Origin: an uncultured Saprospiraceae bacterium
GTDB taxonomy: Bacteria > Bacteroidota > Bacteroidia > Chitinophagales > Saprospiraceae
DNA length: 64,000 nt
Direction: 5' to 3'
NCBI GenBank assembly: GCA_938022165.1
Contig: CALIEI010000044.1
Span: 1 to 64,000, forward strand
Shown here: piece by piece, positions 52,225-63,100 of the stretch
Layout: each line of letters opens with the position of its first letter
How positions within the stretch are numbered: position 1 is the first letter of the stretch
Made by a program: the position numbers and the translations under genes
The notes under the pieces: model-generated
What the model saw: only the letters and a program-made list of their open reading frames with translations
What the model was told of the DNA's origin: nothing
Databases searched by the model: none

Positions 52225-53106
52225 TTACTTCCACCAGTCATAAAACTCAACAAAAGATTTGCGCCAAGTCAAATGCCAATGGCCTTCACCTTTAATCATA
52301 GTATAATCTAGATGTCGAGCATCTAGACCGAGTGCCTTGAATTTGTCATATATATTCTGAGCATGTTCAATCATAAAGTCTGTTTCTTTTTCTCCAACAG
52401 AAACAAAAATTCGTTTATTGTTGAGTTGGGCTTCATTTAGCTCCATAGCCATTAATCGATCATAGTCGACCCACATAGCGGGAGACTGAATACAGGCTAC
52501 GCCAAAAATATCAGGGTAGGCCATCATCATATAATAAGCCATCATACCAGATCGGGAAATACCTCCAATAGTCGTCGCAGCAGCAGATGGGTCAGTCCGA
52601 TAGTTTGCATCTATCCATGGTTTGAGTTCTGTTGCTACCCAAGTGGTGTATTTGTCACCATGTGCATCAGGATTATCTTCATTTATCCATGGTGTATATT
52701 CAGCATCACGATTATCTGACTGCACAATTCCAACGACTATTGCTGAAGGGCCTCCATCTTTTGCTGCTTGATTAAACACTTCATCGATCTCCCACTCTGG
52801 TCCCATGTTCTCAAGATCATTAAAGGACGATTCTCCATCCATCATATAGATGACAGGATAACGAGTCAAAGTATCTTGATCATAGCCCGGAGGTACATAA
52901 ATATGAATGTCTCTTTTTTCTTCTTGGTACGTGATCAATATGGAATCTCGAAGAGAGGTAACCGTTGGTGATGAAGTGTCTTTGAGATTTTGATAGTATG
53001 CGTCTCGGCGTTTTTGTTCTTTCTTAAAATTATAGTACCGGATTCCCCAATAGATGCCTACGCAACTAGAGATAATCCAGATGGCAAGAAGAATTTTCTT
53101 TAACAT
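52225..53106 (-). CDS. Membrane-anchored alpha/beta-hydrolase (esterase D-like)
   Basis: N-terminal helix ILLAIWIISSCVGIYWGIRY then an extracytoplasmic esterase: YPVIYMMDGESSFND, oxyanion region, nucleophile elbow GISRSGMMAYYM (Ser near 197) and C-terminal GEGHWHLTWR with the catalytic His. Putative-esterase (PF00756-type) fold, as in carbohydrate acetyl/feruloyl or siderophore esterases. ATG at 53106 is preferred to TTG at 53127. Confidence 0.86.
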   Translation of the reverse strand: MLKKILLAIWIISSCVGIYWGIRYYNFKKEQKRRDAYYQNLKDTSSPTVTSLRDSILITYQEEKRDIHIYVPPGYDQDTLTRYPVIYMMDGESSFNDLENMGPEWEIDEVFNQAAKDGGPSAIVVGIVQSDNRDAEYTPWINEDNPDAHGDKYTTWVATELKPWIDANYRTDPSAAATTIGGISRSGMMAYYMMMAYPDIFGVACIQSPAMWVDYDRLMAMELNEAQLNNKRIFVSVGEKETDFMIEHAQNIYDKFKALGLDARHLDYTMIKGEGHWHLTWRKSFVEFYDWWK

Positions 53107-53260
53107 AGCTTTGGTTTTTAGCGGCAAAAATGAAACTCATGTAAAATAGAAAATAAATTCCTCTTTTAAGTTAAAAAAAGAACATAGAAACTATAGCTTA
53201 TCCACTTTTCTTCAAAGTGAATTTTGCTTTTAAATTCTGATCTCCTTATATTTATTTATC

Positions 53261-54022
53261 ATGAAAGACCACAAAGACCTACACAAGCCAATCGAAAAAG
53301 TAAAACTAAAAGATCTGTCTCTAGATGACTCTAAGGCATATCATAAAGTTATTTGCCCTTCTTGCAAAGACTCAATAAACGTAGCCAATATAGAACTCAA
53401 AACAGAGATGGGAAAATGCAATTCTTGTAATGTGATTTTTTCTATCAGCGATGAGATAAAAAATGTAAAACAAGAGAAGGAAAAGCGACAAGAATTTTTG
53501 CGGCCTGACGGTATAGATTTATTCTTTTTTAAAGACGAGATGGACATCACCATTAGAGATCATATGGGCGGAGAAGAATGGGGTATTCATCTTTTAGTAC
53601 ATGCTATCACAGGAGGATTGGCGCTTAATTATTTTGCAGCTGACAATCCACTATCTCCATACTTTGTCATTATTGCTGCTTTACTCAGCATTTATTTTAT
53701 GTACAAAGCCGCTGTTTTCACCAAGAATAACAAAACCTTTATTGACATAAACAGCGAAACCTTAAATATAAAATCTAGACCTAAAAGAATCTTACGTCAG
53801 GACAAAACTTACTCTTCTAGTGATATTGATCAAGTGTACCTAAAGCATGACCCAAATGGAGGAGCTCATATACAAGTGGTGCTCATCGTCAATCATATAG
53901 ATGGTATAAAACATGAAAACTTATGTATAGTCAGCAATCTTGCGAAGGCAAAGTATCTAGAACAAGAAATTGAAAACTATCTAAAAATTAAAGATCGCAA
54001 AGTTCCTGAAGCTACTCGATGA
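53261..54022 (+). CDS. Zinc-ribbon membrane protein of unknown function
   Basis: A CPSC...CNSC zinc ribbon lies at about residues 32-56 (CPSCKDSINV and GKCNSCNVIF), followed by a linker, two helices at ~117-155 and a C-terminal PH-like beta region (INSETLNIKSRPKRILRQDK). Length 253. The layout resembles sensor or stress membrane proteins, but no family is recognised. Confidence 0.65.
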   Translation: MKDHKDLHKPIEKVKLKDLSLDDSKAYHKVICPSCKDSINVANIELKTEMGKCNSCNVIFSISDEIKNVKQEKEKRQEFLRPDGIDLFFFKDEMDITIRDHMGGEEWGIHLLVHAITGGLALNYFAADNPLSPYFVIIAALLSIYFMYKAAVFTKNNKTFIDINSETLNIKSRPKRILRQDKTYSSSDIDQVYLKHDPNGGAHIQVVLIVNHIDGIKHENLCIVSNLAKAKYLEQEIENYLKIKDRKVPEATR

Positions 54023-54063
54023 TTGAATGCTGCTTGCGAAAAAGATAAGCAGAAGTAAAAAAC

Positions 54064-54303
54064 TCACTCTACCAAATGCTCGATCATCTCATCTGGATCT
54101 GTATCCAGCATGAGTTGTCTACACTTTGCACAATAGCTGATATGTCTGGTGATTTGCCTACGGTCATCTTGAGAAATTTCACTGCGTTTGTATGCCTTTA
54201 TTTCACTGACAGTGATGTGCCGCAATATTGAAGAGGCATTCTTTATTTTTAGATAAACAACAACTGCAGTAGAAATAGTTAATAAAGCAAAAACGGTTAG
54301 CAT
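54064..54303 (-). CDS. Small membrane protein with HxxxCxxC (anti-sigma-like) motif
   Basis: N-terminal hydrophobic helix (~3-20), then a soluble part with H54-x3-C58-x2-C61 in RHISYCAKCRQLM, the ZAS zinc-finger pattern of anti-sigma factors. Only 79 residues and in reversed topology relative to classic anti-sigma factors (membrane segment first). Separated by 3 nt from the upstream secreted-protein gene, so co-expressed. Function unproven; no sigma factor is adjacent. Confidence 0.6.
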   Translation of the reverse strand: MLTVFALLTISTAVVVYLKIKNASSILRHITVSEIKAYKRSEISQDDRRQITRHISYCAKCRQLMLDTDPDEMIEHLVE

Positions 54304-54306
54304 AGG

Positions 54307-55404
54307 TTAAAGCTTTACAAATTTCTGATGCATCAGTTTATCCTTCTGATGCGCTACAACATAATACATTCCAGCTACTAAATTACTTATATCAATATCC
54401 TTGAATGAACCAAGAATCGATTTTACAAGAAGTCCATTTTGATTGAAGACTTCTATTTTTTGAATGCTTTTAGAATCTCCTGAACTAATATTTACTATAT
54501 CATTTGCTGGATTTGGGTAGACCAATAATTTATTTAATGTGGCGGCTTCATTTGTAGAAACACTTTGGCAAAAATTCATTTCCCAATCTACATCTTTCCA
54601 TCTATCCCAAATCTGCTGAGACACACCGCCACCTGGTACTCTCCAAAGTGAAGCTTCTCTTCCAGACAATTCAAAGAAGTGCGATATTTCTTCTGCATTT
54701 AATATTTGCTGTGCCGTGCTCAAGATATTGTGCAAAGGTTTTGTTGCACCGAGACTTTCATATTCAAGCCTGCTCTCTTTGATACAGTTTTCTATCAATG
54801 TCAGATGATCTCCTGCCCATTCTTCGATATAGGTCTGCGGCATATAGCCATCTACATAAGGATCTATGATATCAATACGATAGTTATGCAACATTGGATT
54901 GCCCCAAGTAGTGACATACAGTTTAAAATCACTGTCTGCGAATCCATCTGCGATAGCTCTTTGTTTTTCTGCCCAAAAGGCCTTCATTAAATCGTCTAGA
55001 GTATTACTTGCGCCATTAAATTCTATTTCTATATCTACTACAAAACCTTTATATCCGGACTTAGCTGCTATGTACAGTGCTTCCGCTTGATCTACCACAT
55101 TGCCTGGATAATTGTATGACCAAGCCCAAGGCGAGACCCCCTCTGCAATATAATCTTGAACAAGTTCTTCATCAACTAAAGTGGGCCAGCTTTCTGGATT
55201 GTATCCTCCATCTGCCACTTTGATATAGATACGCTTACCCCCTATCGAAGCAATAGTCCTTGCCAAATTCGTATGAGAAGGTTGTCCCGTATTTTCAAAT
55301 CGCCACAACCATACGCCTAGTGCGCTGCAACTATCGTCATCCTGAGCGATACTATGCAATACAAAGCATGATAATAATAAGCAGATTAGAAAGTGCCTTT
55401 TCAT
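54307..55404 (-). CDS. Secreted TIM-barrel-like protein with T9SS sorting domain
   Basis: Signal peptide LICLLLSCFVLHSIAQ. Residues ~28-270 look like a glycoside-hydrolase-type barrel: RIYIKVADGGY, SPWAWSYNYPGN, GFVVDIEIEFNG with paired acids and LYVTTWGNP/DGYMPQTYIEEW. C-terminal ~80 residues are a T9SS type A domain (LVYPNPANDIVNIS ... ISNLVAGMYYVV). Probably a cell-surface or released carbohydrate-acting enzyme; catalytic family not recognised. Confidence 0.8.
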   Translation of the reverse strand: MKRHFLICLLLSCFVLHSIAQDDDSCSALGVWLWRFENTGQPSHTNLARTIASIGGKRIYIKVADGGYNPESWPTLVDEELVQDYIAEGVSPWAWSYNYPGNVVDQAEALYIAAKSGYKGFVVDIEIEFNGASNTLDDLMKAFWAEKQRAIADGFADSDFKLYVTTWGNPMLHNYRIDIIDPYVDGYMPQTYIEEWAGDHLTLIENCIKESRLEYESLGATKPLHNILSTAQQILNAEEISHFFELSGREASLWRVPGGGVSQQIWDRWKDVDWEMNFCQSVSTNEAATLNKLLVYPNPANDIVNISSGDSKSIQKIEVFNQNGLLVKSILGSFKDIDISNLVAGMYYVVAHQKDKLMHQKFVKL

Positions 55405-55500
55405 ATTTTTTGAATCGTAGTTGGTGATTTTTTGACAAGATTGAAATCAACCAATTACAAGATACTAAAATACATGTGAAATGTAAATGGCTTTGCTTAT

Positions 55501-55782
55501 GTGTTCTTTAACCATATAAGGCTTTACTAATGATAAATGGTAAATTATAAACGCTTTGCTTAAGTGTTCTTTAACCACATAAGACACAATAAGGAACTTA
55601 AGGAACATAAGGCTAAGCTCACGTGTTCTTTTACCATATAAGATATATAAGACTTTTCTTTCGTGTTCATTAATCATATAAGAGCATATAAGGCTAATCT
55701 CACGTGTTCTTTTAATAATTATAAATGGTAAATTATAAATTATAAACGCTTTGTTAACGCGTTCTTTTGCCACCTCAGAAAA
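55501..55782. repeat. Degenerate GTGTTCTTTTACCATATAAG repeats
   Basis: Six imperfect copies of a ~20-nt word start near 55501, 55564, 55623, 55663, 55704 and 55759 (spacing 40-63 nt). ATAAATGGTAAATTATAAA occurs twice (about 55530 and 55723). The minus-strand frame across it is repetitive and not protein-like. Fills the 427-nt gap between the secreted protein and the MerR gene. Confidence 0.65.
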
Positions 55783-55831
55783 AAGTTGAAAATTGAAAGT
55801 GTAAAGTACTATAACCTAGACACCTAGACAC

Positions 55832-56716
55832 CTAAACTAATTGATCAATATGCGCCATGGTTTCATCCAAAGAACGAAGCACCGTAATGCTTTCTGTATT
55901 CAATACATTTTGCGCTACTACTTGATATCCGGAAAGAAGTAAATGCACCTCTGGGAAAAGTTTTCGCATTTGTAGTACATAGCTATTCACAGAATCGCCA
56001 ACGTAGGTCTCCGTGATCATTGTGAATATATAATCAGGATGAAGAATACTTACCGCATCGCTAATATCTGCAAGCGTAGCATCACCACCCAAGTAGATCA
56101 CTTTAAAATTTCTCTTCTTAAGTAAATAGTGCAAAAGCTGTAGACTCAATTCTTGTCTTTCACCTTCCGGCAAATACAATATGATCTTTTTTGCATCCTT
56201 ACTATTAGCTACTTTCACCTTATCTGTCGCCGAAATCAATTTTTGGCGAATAAGATTACTGATAAAACTCTCTTGGACGTGGGCAACTGAACCAGTCAAC
56301 CAAAGCATGGAAAGTTTTTCCAAAAATGGATATATGACACCAAGCATCGTTTTTTCAAAGCCTACTTGTTTGATATTGGCATCAAGGATACTGTTGAATT
56401 TGTATTCATCCATTTCCATCATGGAAAGCGTCAAAGCATCCAATTGAATATTTTGCGAAATATTTTGACTTGGAATCTGAGCTAAAGCTTGGGCGAAATC
56501 CTCATCGCTCATTTTTGCGATTTTGGAAATTTTGTAGCCGTTTTTACGGAGGAAAGCGATATTCAATAGAATCTTTAAATCATTATCCTCATAGTAGCGA
56601 ATATTGGTGGGAGTACGCTTTGGTTTCAATATCTCATAGCGCTGCTCCCAAATACGAATCGTATGAGCTTTGATGCCTGAGAGTTTTTCTAAATCGCTAA
56701 TTGAATAAAGTGTCAC
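55832..56716 (-). CDS. MerR-family regulator with cobalamin-binding-like domain lacking ligand residues
   Basis: Residues 1-70: MerR HTH (SISDLEKLSGIKAHTIRIWE then QRYEILKPKRT). ~90-165: helical B12-cap domain; ~175-294: Rossmann B12-binding fold. In light-sensing CarH/LitR the cap has W-x9-E-H and the Rossmann domain has E/D-x-H; here W139 and E149 are kept but the following residue is Ser150, and the ligand position reads GERQELS with Gln188. AdoCbl binding is therefore doubtful. Starts at GTG 56716. Target genes unknown. Confidence 0.88.
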   Translation of the reverse strand: MTLYSISDLEKLSGIKAHTIRIWEQRYEILKPKRTPTNIRYYEDNDLKILLNIAFLRKNGYKISKIAKMSDEDFAQALAQIPSQNISQNIQLDALTLSMMEMDEYKFNSILDANIKQVGFEKTMLGVIYPFLEKLSMLWLTGSVAHVQESFISNLIRQKLISATDKVKVANSKDAKKIILYLPEGERQELSLQLLHYLLKKRNFKVIYLGGDATLADISDAVSILHPDYIFTMITETYVGDSVNSYVLQMRKLFPEVHLLLSGYQVVAQNVLNTESITVLRSLDETMAHIDQLV

Positions 56717-56943
56717 CTTTTTGAATTGTACCCCTTTAACATGACCGTTCCGTAAATGTTCAAATTATGAAGAAAGTGGCTTGAATTGAAGGGTTTTTGT
56801 TGAAAAACTGCGAAAAACAGGCCAAAAAGTCGCGAAAAACAGATAATATATAATTTCTTGACAAACTCATGTTTAACTAATACACGCTAATTAATTTGGT
56901 ATATTTAGGCTATTTTTGGAAGTAAAAAATATTATACCAGTCT

Positions 56944-58926
56944 ATGTACCGATCTCTATCTATTTTATTCAGCTTTTTATTATTTGCAATAAGTGTCAAT
57001 GCCCAAAATACTTGTGAATATCAATTGATTTTAAATGATTCTGGTGGAGATGGATGGCAAGGATCTGGAGTGAATTTTTTCATAGAAACTATGTCAACAT
57101 CTGCAACTATCAATGGTGCAACAGATACTATTAATATTTCAGTTACAGATGGGGATAGCATCAGCATAGAATATATTTCAGCCGGAGTAGATGATGGTCA
57201 AAATAATGTACAGCTTCTTGACTCTGATGGGCAAGTTTTGCTGGATAACTCAAACTTGAGTTCCGGAGTAATATTTGAAGGATTTGTTATTTGTCCTAGT
57301 TGCCCCGCAATAGTTCTGAACTCCGTAGTAAATGTAGACTCTTTTGACAATCGAATATTGATTGATTGGGAGCCATCAGATTCTCTAGGAATATACCAAA
57401 TAGAATATGCGCGATGTGGATTTTTGAATAACCCGGATTCAGTTGGTGTAGTAATGTCTTCCATTTCTGAAGCAACCATTCCTGATTTAATGGAAAACAC
57501 TTGTTATGAATATCAGATATCGCTGGTATGCTTAAGTGGTTCTCAAAGTATTGCATCTGGACCTCATAGAGGGAATACAATTTTTTCAGTCGACGTAGGG
57601 ATATCTGGCGCTTTCGCTCCCCAATTTGGAGACAAATGTACTTTTAGTTCTGAGGACACTCTTTTTGTCTTTTTGAAAAATTTTGGAGCAGTGCCACAAA
57701 CTTTCGTGCCCTTTGACTTTACGATATCCAGTTCCTTAACTAACAGTGGCGGAATGGTATCCATGCCTGAAGATGGCCTCTTTACGGGTATATTAGTAAA
57801 AGATTCGTGCGTAGCTTTCCCATTTGAAGAAACTATCGATATATCGGAACCTGGAGAATATACCATCACAGCCTTTACTTCATTAGAAGGAGATGGTGAT
57901 ATTTCTAACGATACATTTACTTACGTTTTTTCTCATTCGAGATTGCTTCCATTTTTTGAGCGATTCGATGACAATCAGCTACCAGATCGTTGGAATTCAG
58001 ATGAAGATATACCTGTTATAGCTGGTACTATAACTAGTGAATTAGACCCTCTAAATAGTAGATTCACTTTGACCACTGATAACTATGGTCGCATCAGCGC
58101 AACAGATTCTTTAGAATTTGATTACAGCTTCACTGACCTTATGGACTCTTCTATGCCTGCAAGCCTTACTCTTGGAGATCAGTTGATCGTAGAAGCTACC
58201 CGAGATTGTGGTGAAAACTACGAAACGCTTACAGTCATTGACATGAATAATTTTGATGCAAGTTTCCCCAGCTTAAGACAGGTCAACTTGTCTCTTGAGG
58301 CATATGTAGACGAGATCATTAGCTTTAGATTTACGGCGCTTAGAGGCGGAAGTAGCTTTAGGACTTTACTCGATGACATCAACGTTTATGAGTGCAACAA
58401 TACTACAAATCCAATTATTATTGACAGCTTGGTCATCAATACATCGGAAGAATCTGAGGAAAATGGATCTATCACCGTTAGCCCCAATGGAGGTGTTGGT
58501 CCTTATACTTTCGACTGGTCCACTGGCTTTACGGAGATCGGCGACGTCAGTACTTTGGAAAATATTGGCCGAGGCATGTTTAGCGTGACGATCACTGACA
58601 ATATAGATGCTTCTTGTTTCATATCTGAAACATTCAATATTGGTGTAGTTAGCACCAACTATCTTGCAGATATCGCTGATCTAAAGGTGTATCCAAATCC
58701 AGTAAGTGAAACCTTAAATGTGGATATCAGCCTTGAAGAGTCACAAGCTCTTGATATCAAGATTTTTAATGTAATGGGACAGCAAATGTGGTCAAATTCA
58801 CTAGATGCTAGTCAGGAACACTTTATTCCGATTTCCGTAAACAACTTTAATCAAGGAATCTACTTTATACAGTTGTCATCAGAACTGGGGCAGATCACTG
58901 AAAAGTTTGTAGTAGAGCAGTATTGA
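56944..58926 (+). CDS. Large secreted adhesin-like protein with T9SS sorting domain
   Basis: Signal peptide SILFSFLLFAISVNAQ. A CUB-like opening (CEYQLILNDSGGDGWQGSGV), a fibronectin type III-like segment (~120-205), a CARDB-like segment (VDVGISGAFAPQFG), a jelly-roll part, a SprB-type repeat (GSITVSPNGGVGPYTFDWST) at ~515-560 and a T9SS type A tail (LKVYPNPVSETLNVDIS). 660 residues. Surface adhesion or structural role is likely; no catalytic site seen. Monocistronic. Confidence 0.82.
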   Translation: MYRSLSILFSFLLFAISVNAQNTCEYQLILNDSGGDGWQGSGVNFFIETMSTSATINGATDTINISVTDGDSISIEYISAGVDDGQNNVQLLDSDGQVLLDNSNLSSGVIFEGFVICPSCPAIVLNSVVNVDSFDNRILIDWEPSDSLGIYQIEYARCGFLNNPDSVGVVMSSISEATIPDLMENTCYEYQISLVCLSGSQSIASGPHRGNTIFSVDVGISGAFAPQFGDKCTFSSEDTLFVFLKNFGAVPQTFVPFDFTISSSLTNSGGMVSMPEDGLFTGILVKDSCVAFPFEETIDISEPGEYTITAFTSLEGDGDISNDTFTYVFSHSRLLPFFERFDDNQLPDRWNSDEDIPVIAGTITSELDPLNSRFTLTTDNYGRISATDSLEFDYSFTDLMDSSMPASLTLGDQLIVEATRDCGENYETLTVIDMNNFDASFPSLRQVNLSLEAYVDEIISFRFTALRGGSSFRTLLDDINVYECNNTTNPIIIDSLVINTSEESEENGSITVSPNGGVGPYTFDWSTGFTEIGDVSTLENIGRGMFSVTITDNIDASCFISETFNIGVVSTNYLADIADLKVYPNPVSETLNVDISLEESQALDIKIFNVMGQQMWSNSLDASQEHFIPISVNNFNQGIYFIQLSSELGQITEKFVVEQY

Positions 58927-58987
58927 AAAAATTAAAGAAATCTTAAACCTTGCCTAGCAGCAGGTGTTTTAGCGAAAATAAGAGGTA

Positions 58988-60121
58988 ATGAATATAGGTA
59001 TTGTGTGCTATCCGACATACGGAGGTAGCGGAGTTGTAGCAACTGAACTTGGAAAAGGGCTGGCCAGTCGAGGTCACAAAATTCACTTTATTACCTATCG
59101 TCAACCTACTAGGCTTAATAGTTTTCAGCAAAATGTATTCTATCATGAAGTAGGTGTCAAGGACTATCCTTTATTTGAATTTACCCCTTACGATACCGCT
59201 CTCGCAAGTAAACTTGTAGATGTAGTTAAGCACGAGAAGCTTGACCTTCTACATGTACACTATGCCATTCCTCATGCGGCAGTAGCTTTCATGGCAAAGC
59301 AAATTTTAAATTCGCAGGGAATAAATATACCTGTAGTAACTACGCTGCACGGTACAGACATTACATTAGTTGGAAGCCATCCTGCTTTTGCTCCCGTGGT
59401 TGAATTTTCCATCAACAATTCGGACGGAGTAACAGCCGTGTCAGATTCACTAAAAAAAGATACGCTTGAGTTTTTTAATATTGAAAATGAGATCCAAGTA
59501 ATTCATAATTTTATAGACTTATCTAGATTCAAAAAAACGGATAAGGATCACTTCAAAAAAGCAATTGCTCCAAATGGAGAAAAGATTTTGTCGCACGTTT
59601 CCAATTTCAGAAAAGTAAAACGGGTACAAGATGTACTCCAAATTTTCAACAAAGTGCAAAAGCAGATTCCTGCAAAGTTATTGATGATAGGCGATGGTCC
59701 GGAGCGTCAAGGTTTGGAGCAGTTATGCCGAGAACTTAACGTCTGCTCTGATGTCCGATTCTTAGGTAAACAAGATGCCATAGAGGAACTTTTAGCTATA
59801 TCTGATTTGTTCATTATGCCATCTGAAAGTGAAAGCTTTGGTCTGGCGGCTCTAGAAGCTATGGCTTGCGAAGTGCCTGTTGTATCCTCCAATGCTGGCG
59901 GCATACCAGAGCTTAACTTACATAATGAAACGGGATTTCTTGCTGATGTTGGAGATGTAAACACTATGGCAAAGCATGCTCTCGAACTTTTGAAAAATGA
60001 GGACATGCATCAACGATTCAGAAAGCAAGCCTTTGCTCAAGCTGAAAAATTTGACATCCAAAACATTCTACCTAAGTACGAAGCGTACTATCAGTCCATA
60101 TTGAAAACGATGTTGGTTTGA
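58988..60121 (+). CDS. bshA: N-acetyl-alpha-D-glucosaminyl L-malate synthase BshA
   Basis: First enzyme of bacillithiol synthesis: joins GlcNAc from UDP-GlcNAc to L-malate. GT4 glycosyltransferase; the N-terminus GIVCYPTYGGSGVVATELGK is diagnostic for BshA, with LHVHYAIPHAAVA, TTLHGTDITLVG, and C-terminal PSESESFGLAALEAMACEVP (E-x7-E). Length 377 is standard. Implies a bacillithiol thiol pool, usual in Bacteroidota. BshB/BshC are not in the window. Confidence 0.95.
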   Translation: MNIGIVCYPTYGGSGVVATELGKGLASRGHKIHFITYRQPTRLNSFQQNVFYHEVGVKDYPLFEFTPYDTALASKLVDVVKHEKLDLLHVHYAIPHAAVAFMAKQILNSQGINIPVVTTLHGTDITLVGSHPAFAPVVEFSINNSDGVTAVSDSLKKDTLEFFNIENEIQVIHNFIDLSRFKKTDKDHFKKAIAPNGEKILSHVSNFRKVKRVQDVLQIFNKVQKQIPAKLLMIGDGPERQGLEQLCRELNVCSDVRFLGKQDAIEELLAISDLFIMPSESESFGLAALEAMACEVPVVSSNAGGIPELNLHNETGFLADVGDVNTMAKHALELLKNEDMHQRFRKQAFAQAEKFDIQNILPKYEAYYQSILKTMLV

Positions 60122-60160
60122 CCACCTTAAACTGAAACATTAATCTACTAAGCAGACTTT

Positions 60161-63100
60161 TCATTCTCTCTTGTATTTGCTAGGAACAATACCAAATCTC
60201 TTTTTGAAGTGTATTGCGAAAGTCGACCGCTGATGAAATCCTACTTGATGGGCCACATCACTAATCAAAATATTCTGATCTTCTTCTAAAATCTTTCTAG
60301 CCTTTTGTAATTGGACTTCTTTTATCAGCCTGTTAGGAGTCAAACCCGTCATTGTTTTTAATTTTCTATGCAATGTTCGCTTACTAACAAAAAATGCTCT
60401 AGCTAAAGAATCTACACTTAAATCTTCTTTTATTAAATTCGCTTCTATATAATCTGTAATCTGTAGAACAAATTGTTCATCATAAGGAATTGCATCATTA
60501 ATATCAGTCTCGCCTTCCTGTAACTCAACATCAATATTTTTTCTTAATTTTTCATTTTCATCTAACCATGACTCTTTACGCAATGCATAATTTACTAGCA
60601 AGTTATTTACTCTTGCTAACAATTCAGGAACCGAGAATGGCTTAGTTAGATAATCATCTACTCCAACTAAAAGTGATGCTAATTTATCCCTTTCACTGGC
60701 TAGAGCGGTTAACATAATAAATGGAATCGTTGAGCTAACTTTAGCACTCCTCACATGTTTAAATAATTCCAAGCCATTAACTTTTGGCATCATAACATCT
60801 GTAATTACCAAATCAATTTTAAATTCATTTTCTTTCAATATTTTAAGAGCCTCTTCTCCATTTGTAGCTATAAATATATTCTCATAAAGATTAGACAACA
60901 ACTCTTTTATGAAAGCTCTCATGTCTTCATTATCTTCTACTATCAAAATGGCAAAGCTAGTTACATCTACATCTTCATTTTTTTCATCAATATACTCCAA
61001 TACTGGCGGTAAAAGTACCGGTTTTAAAGTAGGCACTGCTACAATCGGAAATGAAAACGAAAATGTACTCCCAATCCCAATTTCACTTTTAACTTCTACT
61101 TTTCCATTCATCAACTCCGCTAATTCCTTCACTAATGCCAAGCCTATTCCAGTCCCTCCAAGCAATTTATGTTCGCCAAATTTAGTTTGGAAAAATCTGT
61201 CAAAAACATATGGCAAATCTTTTTCATGAATCCCTTCTCCATTATCTTTAACGGAGATTTCTAGAAGATCAGCAACAGTTTTTATTTCAATTTTTATTAG
61301 CCCATCATTTTGAGTATACTTGATGGCATTGCTTATATAATTGTTAAATATTTTCTCGACTTTACTCCGATCCATCAATACATTCATCGATGTTTCAACT
61401 TGATTGTACAATTCGCATCGAATACCCAAACTATTCATTTGTGGTTCAAAAGTAGAGATCACGTAAGTAATAAACTCATTGAGGTTGGTGGCAACTTCCT
61501 CCACTTGCATTTTATTGGCTTCCAATTTGGATAAGTCTAAAATCTCTTGAACTAATCTCTCTAGATTTTTAGCATTCCGTTCAAGGATATGTAATTGATT
61601 TTTAACCTCAGCCTCATTGAGTTTATTAGAACTATCCAATATGTAGGATAAAGGACCCAATATTAAAGTAATGGGCGTTTTAAGTTCATGGGATATATTT
61701 GTGAAAAAATTGGTTTTTATCTTATCTAAAGATTTCAATTCTTCTGCCTGTAATTTTAGTCCTTCTGCCTGAAATCTAATCTCGGCAGTGCGTTCGGCAA
61801 CAATTTGCTCTAGAGCTGCCTGTTTCTTCCTAAGTTGTTTAGTGTAGAGTTTAAACGAAATATAAATCAAGCCGAATACCAACAAGGACACCAAGGCAAT
61901 AAACCACCATCGCTTATGTATAGGGGAGTGTACTTTTACACGAATAGGTCGATCATACTCTATCCAATTTTTTGAGGTGAATGATTTTGCTCTTAACATT
62001 AGATCGTAATTGCCATAATCCAAGTCTGAAAGATGGATATTTCCATCCTTGTTAAACACCCAATCTCTTCCTTCTCCCGCAAGCTTGTAGCTATACAATA
62101 TTCCTTTATCCCTTTCAAAATTAGGCATAGAAATTTCTAAATCAACCACTAAATTATCTGTGAAAATATCTATGACATTTTCATCATTCAGTTTTTTAAG
62201 GATATTATTTTTTTCTCCAGTTTTCCTATCTCTTGAGATCGCTGATTGAACAATGAGGTTTCCATCGTCACTTTTTTTAGATTCAAAATCACCTGGATCA
62301 AATCTAATTAGACCACTGATACTGCCAAAATATAATAGTCCGGCAGAGTCTTTAAAATGAGAAATTGTATTGAATTCGTTATTTGGCAAACCTTGCTCTT
62401 CGGTAAATATAGAAACCGCTTCACTTTTTTTATTAAACCGCATTAATCCTTCGTAACTGGGCATCCATAAATTACCAAAATCATCAGGGTATACGGCATA
62501 GACTATATCACTTGAAAATCCAATATTCTCTATAGTATAGGACTTGTATTCTTTGGCATTGCGATTCCATTTGACTACTCCTTGCCCTTTTGTTGCTATC
62601 CAAATTATCCCGTCTTTATCTTTGTGCATGTGAAGGCAATGCTCAACAGGAATATAAAAGTCACCTTCTTTTTGTGCACCATAATGCGCAATTATCTTTT
62701 GTTCTTGAAGGTTCACAAGATACAATCCATCTGAGGCACATAACCAAGTACCCTCCTCTGAATCTTCAAAGTGATAAAAAACAATATCCTTCAATTGTCC
62801 AAAATCTCCTTCTTTGGCCAAGATCAACTCCGCCCTTTCTTGATCTACCTTAAACAAACCCTCTGACCCAACCCAGATTTGACCAGAATCATCAACATAG
62901 GACTGCCATACGAATCTATATGTACTATCAGCAAAATCAAACACTTTAGGTTCACCACTCCCGAATGAGTACACTCCTAATCCATGCCTCTCGGTAGAAG
63001 CATATAGTTTATCATCCGCTACCATTAAGCCCGTAAAACGAACATCCGCAACAAACAGAGAATCAAATAATTTATTAGCATATTCAATACGCTCCTCTTT

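Noticed and set aside
55465-55773. Minus-strand frame of 102 codons
   Set aside because: It spans the degenerate GTGTTC repeats and encodes repeating peptide words; considered a by-product.
56911-56918. TATTTTTG, possible -7 box of the secreted adhesin gene
   Set aside because: The nearest TTTG upstream is about 12 nt away, not the 19-21 nt expected; too weak to annotate.
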